DNA of 64,000 nt from JACPFN01 sp964406135. GTDB taxonomy: Bacteria > Babelota > Babeliae > Babelales > Chromulinivoraceae. This document shows positions 1 through 7,430 of the stretch, piece by piece (the first letter of the stretch is position 1; every line of letters begins with the position of its first letter). Location: contig CAYOQO010000004.1 in the NCBI GenBank assembly GCA_964406135.1, forward strand, positions 30,078-94,077, given 5' to 3'. Below the pieces are notes generated by a model that made no database searches, was not told the DNA's origin, and worked only from the letters and a program-made list of their open reading frames with translations. The position numbers were made by a program, and so were the translations under genes.

Positions 1-139
1 AATTAAATTTTGTTAGTACTTCTTGATGCAATCTACTCGATGGATAAGGTGATTTTTCTAAATTTGTTTCTGATGTATCTGAACCCAATACAAATTTTGA
101 TATACAAAAGCTTATAACAATGATTTTTTTAAAATTCAT
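1..139 (-). CDS. Secreted protein of unknown function (5' end only)
   Basis: An open frame starts at the ATG at 139 and runs off the left edge; 46 residues are visible. The N-terminus is MNFKK, then a hydrophobic stretch (IIVISFCISKFVLG) and a Ser/Thr/Glu-rich segment. This is the shape of a Sec signal peptide with cleavage near residue 19. No domain can be recognised from so little sequence. It lies in the same direction as the next gene, which is also predicted to be secreted. Confidence 0.5.
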   Translation of the reverse strand, partial: MNFKKIIVISFCISKFVLGSDTSETNLEKSPYPSSRLHQEVLTKFN

Positions 140-194
140 AAAATTCCGAAATGTTTATTATTTTTAAATGCTGAATAATTTTATATTTTTATTT

Positions 195-554
195 TTATAG
201 TGTACGGTTGGAATCTTTTTGTCGATTTCGCCAGTAATTAATTTGGCGCGCTTTTCGATTTAATGCATGTATTTCATCTAATTGTTTATTTGCTGGAAGA
301 GCCCAACCATTATTTCGTGCCTTTTCTAACGCACTTAAATCAATTGGGGTAACCATTCGTACTTTATTTTGCAGCACAGGAAAAATATTTATAAAATTTT
401 CAGGATCTTCGTTTTCAAATGCTGCGTAAGAATACGGATTATTTATTCGAATTGAACATCGTGCTTGAACTACTACGGACAATTCTGGATTTAACGCGGG
501 TTTAATATTTTGGAAAAAGTTTAAAGCAAAAATAAAAATTAAAAAAAAAGTCAT
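195..554 (-). CDS. Small secreted protein of unknown function
   Basis: 119 residues starting at an ATG at 554, with AGGGAA just upstream as a possible ribosome site. The N-terminus (MTFFLIFIFALNFF) is strongly hydrophobic and looks like a signal peptide, though it lacks the usual lysines after Met. The mature part has no domain I recognise; its C-terminal third is basic (RKARQINYWRNRQK). It points away from holB, so the two do not share a transcript. Confidence 0.5.
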   Translation of the reverse strand: MTFFLIFIFALNFFQNIKPALNPELSVVVQARCSIRINNPYSYAAFENEDPENFINIFPVLQNKVRMVTPIDLSALEKARNNGWALPANKQLDEIHALNRKARQINYWRNRQKDSNRTL

Positions 555-653
555 GCAAAATTCCCTAAAAATGAATAGTTTGATAAACTGATCATATACG
601 ATATCATGAAAAAAATAATTCTCTAGAATCTTTTATGTTTTCATTAAAAAATC

Positions 654-1403
654 ATGCAAAAAAGTAACTTACTACATCATCATGCGCATCTTTGGTTTGG
701 AAGTTCTCAAACACTTCAAAATCAAATTATGCACGATCTTCAAAAGATTTTGTGTAAATCAGAAGGCTGTCAAATCTGCATCACCTGCAAACAGATAGAA
801 CTGCATGAACATCCTTGGATTCAGTGGCTACAGCCCGATGGCGCTTATAATCTTGATCAAATTGATGAAATTTTACAAATCGTACGTTTTAAACTTGATC
901 CTTCAGAAAAACGTTTTATTATTTTTTCACATGCAGAAGAATTAACAGCAAATTGTAACAATCGATTGCTCAAAACCATTGAAGAACCACATGATGGCTA
1001 TATTTTTATATTTTTAGCCACACGCACTGAAAATATTTTACCAACATTGCAATCTCGTTGTTTTGTGCAAGAATTTGATCAACACACTCATAATTTTGCA
1101 TTTGAAGAAATTTTACAACCATTTTTAAAAAATAAATTTGAACGACCTCTTGAATTTATAAAACTTATCGACGATCTTGAAATTAAAGAACGTGAAACCA
1201 AAGATATTTTAGATAATTTACTCAATGTTTTTCATACACAACTTAAAAACGTTGATTTAAATTTGCCTGATCATCAAAGCAAAATGATACGAATCACTGA
1301 TAAAATAATTATTTTAAAAGAAGCATTGTTGCAGTTACCACCACAAGGATCTGCAAAAATGTTTTGGAAAAATCTATATCTCAAGTTTCACGCAGAACAG
1401 TAA
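654..1403 (+). CDS. holB: DNA polymerase III delta' subunit, clamp loader
   Basis: 249 residues of the AAA+ clamp-loader fold. A zinc-type cysteine cluster is at C34, C39, C42 and C45. The hallmark LLKTIEEP is at 105-112 and the SRC arginine-finger motif at 134-136. The N-terminal GSS around residue 16 is not a working Walker A, as expected for delta', which does not hydrolyse ATP. At 249 residues it is shorter than the E. coli protein (about 330), mainly in the C-terminal collar region. The subunit helps open the sliding clamp at the replication fork. A diverged second copy of its last 19 codons follows at 1477-1535. Confidence 0.85.
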   Translation: MQKSNLLHHHAHLWFGSSQTLQNQIMHDLQKILCKSEGCQICITCKQIELHEHPWIQWLQPDGAYNLDQIDEILQIVRFKLDPSEKRFIIFSHAEELTANCNNRLLKTIEEPHDGYIFIFLATRTENILPTLQSRCFVQEFDQHTHNFAFEEILQPFLKNKFERPLEFIKLIDDLEIKERETKDILDNLLNVFHTQLKNVDLNLPDHQSKMIRITDKIIILKEALLQLPPQGSAKMFWKNLYLKFHAEQ

Positions 1404-1440
1404 ATATAAATATTTATTATGAATACAATTTTGAAAAACA

Positions 1441-1470
1441 TAGATCCCAGCCTTCGCTGGGATGAGGGAA
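1441..1470. repeat. Dispersed palindromic element (simple form)
   Basis: A perfect 8-bp inverted repeat, ATCCCAGC / GCTGGGAT with loop CTTC, spans 1444-1463 and is followed by GAGGGAA. The pattern GATCCC..palindrome..GGGATGA(G/C) recurs at 40006, 41082 and 51858. Here it lies in the 71 bp between holB and the duplicated holB tail. Confidence 0.6.
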
Positions 1471-1476
1471 AGATAT

Positions 1477-1535
1477 GGATCTGCAAAAATATTTTGGGGA
1501 AATTTGTACCTAAAGTTTCATACAGAACAGTAAAT
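1477..1535 (+). pseudogene. Duplicated 3' tail of holB
   Basis: These 59 bp match the end of holB (1347-1405) at 50 of 59 positions, including the stop codon. The fragment still reads in frame, starting GSAKIFWGN and ending KFHTEQ-stop. Five of the nine differences are silent. There is no start codon, so it is a remnant. It sits between the palindromic element and the start of the ComEC-like gene and looks like the scar of a recombination with a diverged holB copy. Confidence 0.7.
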
Positions 1536-1536
1536 T

Positions 1537-2346
1537 ATGCTTAAAAAAATAACATCAATCATCACGACCTACCTCACAAATTTTTTAGAACTACAACTGG
1601 TCATCACTCTGATGTCATTGCCCATTTTAATTGCATGGGGTCTTCCTATTTCTTACATGAGCCCGCTATCAAATTTAATTTTTACGCCACTTTTAATTCT
1701 TTTTTTATGGATTGCCTGCATTTTTGCAATTTGTGCACTTACAGGCATTCCTTGCTCAATTTTTGCAACAATGTTAGATCAATTGACCAAACTTTGGATG
1801 TGGTTACTTTCATTTTCAAAACCTGCATGGCTTTTAGGTTTTAGCACCAATATTTTATGGTGCTCTATTATCATTTGCATCTGCATTTTTGCATTATACA
1901 GCTACAAAAAACCAACACCACAACGCGCTGTTATTATTTTAAGTGTACTATGCAGCATCATGATGGTTGCACGATGGTATAACATGAAAAATTTGTATCA
2001 AAAAATAAATGATGTACCTATGATTGCCATCAAATTGAATAATAAAAATTATCTTATTGATTATGGAGCATTGTGCGGCAAGCAAAATTTTTATAACAAC
2101 ATTGATTACACCATCATTCCAAGCTTGATCAAGCAAACGGGTATAACCACGATTGACACTTTAGTTCTCTGCAAACCTAGCAAACGACTTGCAAAAGTTG
2201 CACTGCAATTTTGTAAACAGATGAATGTGAAAAAAATTATAGCAACCACGAAATGTGATTGCTATAAAACGTTGTACGTTGCTTACAAAAACAGTGATGT
2301 TCAAATTTTACCACTCATCAAAAAATCACGTAAAAAATTATTTTAA
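1537..2346 (+). CDS. ComEC/Rec2-like protein, N-terminally shortened
   Basis: 269 residues. The first 150 hold four to five hydrophobic segments; LPISYMSPLSNLIFTPLL resembles the last part of the ComEC competence (DNA channel) domain. The C-terminal part, with YLIDYGA at about 176 and then IIPSLIKQTGI..ID.LVL, resembles the start of the metallo-beta-lactamase-like domain that follows in ComEC. At the place of the usual HxDH metal motif it has CKPSKR, so the nuclease centre is absent. Full ComEC proteins are 600-800 residues, so this is a truncated or degenerate relative. Its 5' boundary coincides with the duplicated holB tail, suggesting loss by rearrangement. DNA-uptake function is doubtful. 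Confidence 0.55.
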   Translation: MLKKITSIITTYLTNFLELQLVITLMSLPILIAWGLPISYMSPLSNLIFTPLLILFLWIACIFAICALTGIPCSIFATMLDQLTKLWMWLLSFSKPAWLLGFSTNILWCSIIICICIFALYSYKKPTPQRAVIILSVLCSIMMVARWYNMKNLYQKINDVPMIAIKLNNKNYLIDYGALCGKQNFYNNIDYTIIPSLIKQTGITTIDTLVLCKPSKRLAKVALQFCKQMNVKKIIATTKCDCYKTLYVAYKNSDVQILPLIKKSRKKLF

Positions 2347-2940
2347 AGATTGATAAGCACCACTAAAAACATTAAAGGCAACTTGCAATCGACAAACTTC
2401 CTCAAGTGGAATTTTGTCATTCAACAATGCTTGACCTGTCAAATCTCTTAGCTCTTTTACTCTTTTTTTATAATCTTTTGATGTTAAAGATAACCGCTCT
2501 CTATCTAAAATATTTTGAGCTTCTTGGAGATATTCCAATTCTTTTGAAACAATATTTATTTTTTTTGAAGGACTGCTTACATTTGAAGCATTATTTTTAT
2601 CAAAATTTAATTTTTGAGTGACGCGTTTAAAATTTTCTATTTGTTCCATTTTTTGCCAAATTAAATCTTGATATGTTTGCCACTCTTCTTCCAACAACCA
2701 ATGTTGCTCACCACTTAAAGCTTGCGCTGCGTTTTCCAAAAGTAATTCAAAAATTTCTGTATTGCTTTTATCAGGATATAAATTTGAATAATTTGCAAAA
2801 TCATGATCAATTCGCTGCTGAACAGTTAAAATTTTTGGAGCCAATGGAGGCTTTCCTAAATTTTTTGGTATCGCCAACCTACTTGATCCATACAACTGAA
2901 CACAAACTAACAACGCAAAAATACAATATCTTTTTTCCAT
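2338..2940 (-). CDS. Secreted protein of unknown function
   Basis: 200 residues from an ATG at 2940. The signal peptide is MEKRYCIFALLVCVQLYGSS, with cleavage likely near residue 19-20. The mature part is charged and mostly helical (QRIDHDF, EEEWQTYQDLIWQKMEQIENFKR) with a probable short coiled coil at 80-170. No known domain is recognised. Its 3' end overlaps the convergent ComEC-like gene by 9 bp. It lies downstream of nrdAB on the same strand but is separated from it by a perfect terminator hairpin. Confidence 0.55.
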   Translation of the reverse strand: MEKRYCIFALLVCVQLYGSSRLAIPKNLGKPPLAPKILTVQQRIDHDFANYSNLYPDKSNTEIFELLLENAAQALSGEQHWLLEEEWQTYQDLIWQKMEQIENFKRVTQKLNFDKNNASNVSSPSKKINIVSKELEYLQEAQNILDRERLSLTSKDYKKRVKELRDLTGQALLNDKIPLEEVCRLQVAFNVFSGAYQSLK

Positions 2941-2961
2941 AAAAGCCCCCTATAAAAATAT

Positions 2962-2988
2962 GTGCCCAAGGTAAAAAACCTTGGGCAC
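2962..2988 (-). terminator. Intrinsic terminator after nrdAB
   Basis: A perfect 11-bp stem (GTGCCCAAGGT / ACCTTGGGCAC, loop of five A on the + strand) lies 27 bp beyond the nrdB stop. On the minus strand the stem is followed by ATATTTTTATA. It separates nrdAB from the secreted-protein gene downstream. Confidence 0.75.
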
Positions 2989-3014
2989 TTCATACTTTGT
3001 CTATTTTTAATTTT

Positions 3015-4007
3015 TTACCATTCTAAAGAACCACCTGTTTGATACTCAGTTACACGAGTCTCAAAGAAATTTTTTTCTTTACTCAAATCAGTTGCTTCAG
3101 ACATCCATAAAAATGGATTTTCTTTATCATATATTTTTGGCAATCCTAAACGCAAGAGTCGGCGATCTGCAATGTAACAAACATAATCACAAAATTGTTT
3201 ACTCGTGATACCTAAAAGACCATCAGGGCATGCTTGAATTGCATAGGTCATCTCAAGCTCAACAGCTTTTCTGATCAAATCAATCACTTCAAGTTGAAAC
3301 TCTTGAGTCCAAATATCAGGATTTTCTTTGATAATGGTCATGATCAAATCACAACCAAAGGCCAAATGCAAACTTTCATCACGCATGATGTATTCAAACT
3401 GTTCTCCCACTCCGACCATTTTTTTATGACGCTTGAGTGATAACATCATAGCGAATCCTGCGTAAAAAAAGATTCCTTCCATGATCACATAAAAACCAAT
3501 CAGATCACGAACAAACATTTGCGCAGTTTTTGTATCAATAATTTCAAAGTCTTTATCCATCAATGACAAAGTTAAATTCACAACAAAATCGTCCTTTTCC
3601 TTAATTATATCAACATTTTGATACATTGTATAAATATAATCAGGATCAAGGCCAAACGTATCACAACAATAAATAAACGTATCGGTATGAACAGCTTCTT
3701 CAAATGCTTGGCGCAATAAATATTGTCGACATTCAGGGTTTGTTACATGTTTGTACAACGCAAGCACAATGTTATTTGCAGTTAATGATTCTGCCGTTGA
3801 AAAAAAACCAAGATTTAATAAAATCAGTTCACGTTCTTTATCAGAAATGACACCAGGAGTTTTCCATTGTTCTACGTCACGTTGCATTGAAACTTCTTCT
3901 GGAGTCCAATTGTTGGCAACACCACTTTTGTAGTAAGTGCGTGCCCAAAGATATTTCATGGGCAAAATTTTATTAGGGTCTGTTTTACTATCACGAATAA
4001 TTGACAT
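3015..4007 (-). CDS. nrdB: Ribonucleotide reductase beta subunit, class Ic type
   Basis: 330 residues of the R2 ferritin-like family; with NrdA it makes deoxyribonucleotides. Metal ligands can be placed at E73 (TAES), E104 and H107 (EAVH), E177 (IMEG), E211 and H214 (DESLH). The residue four after H107, which is the radical Tyr in class Ia enzymes, is F111, and the first ligand is Glu instead of Asp. This is the Chlamydia trachomatis signature (E89, E120, H123, F127, E193, E227, H230), with a constant offset of 16 at every position. A Mn/Fe cofactor without a tyrosyl radical is therefore expected. It follows nrdA by 15 bp, preceded by AAAAAGGA. Confidence 0.93.
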   Translation of the reverse strand: MSIIRDSKTDPNKILPMKYLWARTYYKSGVANNWTPEEVSMQRDVEQWKTPGVISDKERELILLNLGFFSTAESLTANNIVLALYKHVTNPECRQYLLRQAFEEAVHTDTFIYCCDTFGLDPDYIYTMYQNVDIIKEKDDFVVNLTLSLMDKDFEIIDTKTAQMFVRDLIGFYVIMEGIFFYAGFAMMLSLKRHKKMVGVGEQFEYIMRDESLHLAFGCDLIMTIIKENPDIWTQEFQLEVIDLIRKAVELEMTYAIQACPDGLLGITSKQFCDYVCYIADRRLLRLGLPKIYDKENPFLWMSEATDLSKEKNFFETRVTEYQTGGSLEW

Positions 4008-4022
4008 AGGTTATGTTCCTTT

Positions 4023-6563
4023 TTACTGACAAGATTCACAATCTGGAGTTTCTAAGCTGCACGCCTTTGGTGCAATATCTTCTGCAATATCATCTTTTGC
4101 CATTGTTTTTGCAACATCTTCACGCACATTTTCATGTGGTTCACCAAGCGTAGTTTGATCATATGATCGCATCTGAGTAAATCCATATTTTTGTGCATCA
4201 AGTGTTGATTTTTCAATCTGACTTGCACCCAGTGTGCGAAGATAATACATCGTTTTTACACCACATTGCCATGCATACATGTAAATTTCATGGAGCAATT
4301 TTCCTGATGTTCCTTGCATAAACACATTGTGCGACTGACTTTGATCAATAAATTTGCCACGAGATGCCGTCATTGCAACCATCCACATTGGATCAAGTTC
4401 AAAAGCCGTTTTATATTTTTCTTTCAAATGTTTTGGCAATCCTGAAATCGCTTGAACACTGCCATCATAATATTTTAATTGATCACGCATCTGTTCATTC
4501 CACATGCCAATCTTTTTCAAATCTTCAACAAGATAACTGTTGGCAACGGTAAATTCACCACCAAAATTTGATTTTGCATATAAATTTTTATAAATCGGCT
4601 CTATGCACGGAAAACATCCAGAAATATTTGAAATTGTTGCTGTTGGAGCAATAGCCATAGTGTTTGAATTACGCATACCATATTTTTTAACATGATCACG
4701 CACCACTGACCAATCTTTGGTTAATTTTCCAAATCGAGTAACTGGCAATCCTCGCTCTTTTTCTAATAATTCAATGGTATCCATAGGTAAAATATTACGA
4801 TCCCATTTTGAACCTTTATAGGAAGCATAAGTTCCACGCTCTTTTGCCAAACTTGATGATGCAAAAATTGCAGCATGCGCCACAGATTCGGTCAACATAT
4901 CTGAAATTTCAAGGGCTTTTGGAGTACTGAATGCAACATCAAATTTATACAATGCATCTTGCAAACCCATAAGTCCTAAACCAATCGGACGATGACGAAA
5001 GTTTGATGTTTGCCCTTCTTTGGTTGGATAAAAATTAATATCAATCACGTTATCAAGCATGCGCACTGCAACATCTACCGTGCGCTTGAGCAATGATTCA
5101 TTGAATTGACCATTTTGCACAAACTGACCTAAATTAATTGATCCCAAATTGCAGACTGCAGTTTCTTCACGACTTGTATTCAGGGTAATTTCTGTACATA
5201 AGTTTGATGAATGAACAACACCGACATGATCTTGCGGTGAACGAATGTTGCATGCATCCTTAAATGTTGGCCACGGATGTCCAGTTTCAAACAAACGAGT
5301 TAAATGTTTACGCCATAAACTTTTTGCAGAAATTTTTTTGAACAATCGAATATGACCTGCTTGCGCTAATTGCTCATATTCAACATATTTTTTTTCAAAT
5401 GCTTGACCATACAGCTCATGAAGCTCTGGAGTTTCTTCAGGTGAAAATAAAGTCCAATGTTCATCAGCTTGTACTCGTTTCATAAAAAGATCTGGTATCC
5501 ATGCTGCAGTATTCATGTCATGCGTACGTCGCCGATCATCACCAGTATTTTTTCGCAGATCTAAAAATTCTTCAAAATCATAATGCCAACATTCCATGTA
5601 AGCAACCACAGCGCCACGACGGCTACCGCTACGATTAATTGCAGCTGTTGTGTCATTGGCAACTTTCATAAAAGGAATAGTTCCTTGACTTGAAATATCA
5701 ATAGATTTAACCATAGCACCAGTTGCTCGAAGTGATGTCCAGTCATTTGCAACACCACCAGACCATTTCGACATTTGCGCATTATCGCCCATACATTTAA
5801 AAATATGAGTTAAATCATCATCAATAAAAGTTAAGTAACAAGAACTTAATTGCGCTCGCTTTAATCCCGAATGCAACAATGTTGGAGTTGATGGAACAAA
5901 TAATAGTTTTGAAATAATTTCATAAAATTCTACAGCTTTTTGATTTTTATCTTTTTCAAAAAGTGCCAACCCCATAGCAACTCGCATCCAAAATGATTGC
6001 GGTAATTCATAAACTAAATTATTGTGACGTTTTAAATAACGTCCTTTTAAAGTTTTAAGTCCAAGATACGCAAATAAATGATCACGAGATAGATCTAAAT
6101 GTTGCGAAAGATATTCTAAATCAAAATTTAAAAGTCGAGCATCAAATTTATCCACGCTTACACCAAGCTGAATTCCTTTAATAAACGATCGTTTGTAATC
6201 ACTAAATTGCAAAGCTTCAGGCCAATATCCAACAGCTTCATGATAAATTTGGCGTAACTGCAAACGAGCCGCAACATAACTGTATGCCGTATCCAATTCA
6301 ATAAATTGTACCGCAGCCAAAATTAAATTTTCTTCCAATTCTTGAATCGTCATTCCATTGAAAAAACTTTTTTGTGCATGCTGCAAAATTTTATCCAAAG
6401 AAATTTCATCAGTGGTAAATTCTTGAACTGATGGCGTCATCATTTGACGAATATCAAAAAGCGAATATTGCCTCGTCGTACCATCAATATTTTTAATGAC
6501 ATAGAATAAATTATTTAAAAGTTCTTGGTTGTTGCCCAAAGAATGCAATGTCTGATTATCCAC
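4023..6563 (-). CDS. nrdA: Ribonucleotide reductase alpha subunit, class I
   Basis: 846 residues. The catalytic centre is complete: SSC in the first redox position, NLCTEI (Asn, radical Cys, Glu), AVCNLGSINL with the second redox Cys, and the radical-transfer tyrosine pair in MYYLRT. The C-terminus ends DCESCQ, the swinging dithiol that is re-reduced by thioredoxin. The N-terminal 110 residues look like one shortened ATP cone, so dATP inhibition may be weak; the Chlamydia enzyme is longer. The start is a GTG at 6563 with GGAG six bases upstream; the overlapping ATG is out of frame. It is the first gene of an nrdA-nrdB operon. Confidence 0.95.
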   Translation of the reverse strand: MDNQTLHSLGNNQELLNNLFYVIKNIDGTTRQYSLFDIRQMMTPSVQEFTTDEISLDKILQHAQKSFFNGMTIQELEENLILAAVQFIELDTAYSYVAARLQLRQIYHEAVGYWPEALQFSDYKRSFIKGIQLGVSVDKFDARLLNFDLEYLSQHLDLSRDHLFAYLGLKTLKGRYLKRHNNLVYELPQSFWMRVAMGLALFEKDKNQKAVEFYEIISKLLFVPSTPTLLHSGLKRAQLSSCYLTFIDDDLTHIFKCMGDNAQMSKWSGGVANDWTSLRATGAMVKSIDISSQGTIPFMKVANDTTAAINRSGSRRGAVVAYMECWHYDFEEFLDLRKNTGDDRRRTHDMNTAAWIPDLFMKRVQADEHWTLFSPEETPELHELYGQAFEKKYVEYEQLAQAGHIRLFKKISAKSLWRKHLTRLFETGHPWPTFKDACNIRSPQDHVGVVHSSNLCTEITLNTSREETAVCNLGSINLGQFVQNGQFNESLLKRTVDVAVRMLDNVIDINFYPTKEGQTSNFRHRPIGLGLMGLQDALYKFDVAFSTPKALEISDMLTESVAHAAIFASSSLAKERGTYASYKGSKWDRNILPMDTIELLEKERGLPVTRFGKLTKDWSVVRDHVKKYGMRNSNTMAIAPTATISNISGCFPCIEPIYKNLYAKSNFGGEFTVANSYLVEDLKKIGMWNEQMRDQLKYYDGSVQAISGLPKHLKEKYKTAFELDPMWMVAMTASRGKFIDQSQSHNVFMQGTSGKLLHEIYMYAWQCGVKTMYYLRTLGASQIEKSTLDAQKYGFTQMRSYDQTTLGEPHENVREDVAKTMAKDDIAEDIAPKACSLETPDCESCQ

Positions 6564-6955
6564 ATCAAACTCCAGTTATATTTCATATAGAATTACAAAT
6601 TAACAATAATTATAAAGACCTGCTTCTTCTCCTTTTTTAAAGTAAAGAATTTAAGAGCGCAGTAAAAAAACACTACAGATATGGATTTTTACTCAAATCG
6701 TCTTGATAGAGTAACACACCGCCTTGGATAATCAAGCAAAAAATTTAAGATAATTTTTGCCAAGATTATTGCCTTTTTTAAAAAATATGCCTCACTTGAT
6801 TTTTTCTATTTGAAATGTTTTTAAGTCGATTTCAGCAGCTTGATCCTGTACAGATCTAAACTTGTTAAAGATTTAAACAATTGGCCATTTATTGACAATT
6901 GGAAAGCAAAACTGATAGGTTACAAGTAAGAGACTTTAAAAAAATGGGGGTTTTT
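6564..6955. other. Divergent intergenic region nrdA / thioredoxin-like gene
   Basis: A 392-bp gap between divergent genes that must hold both promoters. I see no open frame of note, no tRNA cloverleaf and no clear NrdR box. Only the ribosome sites at both ends are convincing: GGAG before nrdA and GGGGG before the thioredoxin-like gene. Confidence 0.4.
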
Positions 6956-7390
6956 ATGAAGTTTTCTCACAAATCACGTTTATTGCCATTTGTCATTTTT
7001 TTGGTTCAACATCATGCAACTATCATTTCTCATCCAACCACGTCACCATATCAAGTAGAAGAAGTGATCATGATGGATGAAATGTTTAAGCATTTAACAA
7101 GCCAAAAACCAACAATTATTATGGGCTTTATGAATAACTGTCCACACTGCAAAAGTTTAACTAAATTTTTTGAAACATTGCCAAAAAAATATGGCAAAAT
7201 TAATTTTATTGCAGTCAATGGACCAAAATTAAATTTACACAAAGAAGTTGCAAAACTCACTGACAATAAATTTAAAATTCCAGGATATCCATCAATTGTT
7301 TTTGTAAAAAATGGAAAAATTACCGATTTACAAGTTGGAGGAAATCCAAAAACTTTAGAAGAAAAAATTAAAAATCTTTTAAAAAAATAA
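6956..7390 (+). CDS. Secreted thioredoxin-like protein
   Basis: 144 residues from the ATG at 6956, which has GGGGG six bases upstream; a longer frame from a TTG at 6899 lacks a ribosome site and would bury the signal peptide. The N-terminus (MKFSHKSRLLPFVIFLVQHH) is a signal peptide. The mature part is a thioredoxin fold with the active site NCPHC near residue 60 and the cis-proline loop PGYPSIV. The C-P-H-C centre is the DsbA/TlpA-like type, suggesting disulfide exchange in the periplasm or outside. Partner proteins are not evident nearby, though Cys-rich secreted proteins occur at 11.8-12.4 kb. Confidence 0.8.
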   Translation: MKFSHKSRLLPFVIFLVQHHATIISHPTTSPYQVEEVIMMDEMFKHLTSQKPTIIMGFMNNCPHCKSLTKFFETLPKKYGKINFIAVNGPKLNLHKEVAKLTDNKFKIPGYPSIVFVKNGKITDLQVGGNPKTLEEKIKNLLKK

Positions 7391-7427
7391 AAAAAATAGG
7401 GCTGTGAAAATCACAGCCCTATTTTTT
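7391..7427. terminator. Bidirectional intrinsic terminator
   Basis: A perfect 17-bp inverted repeat with a 3-base loop (AAATAGGGCTGTGA / TCACAGCCCTATTT plus flanking A/T runs) lies between the convergent thioredoxin-like and pyrophosphatase genes. The A and T tracts make it work in both directions. Confidence 0.92.
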
Positions 7428-7430
7428 AAA

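Noticed and set aside
6650..6700. Possible NrdR box upstream of nrdA (ACACTACAGATATGG)
   Set aside because: Only part of the consensus fits, there is no second box at the usual helical spacing and it is about 100 bp upstream of the start.
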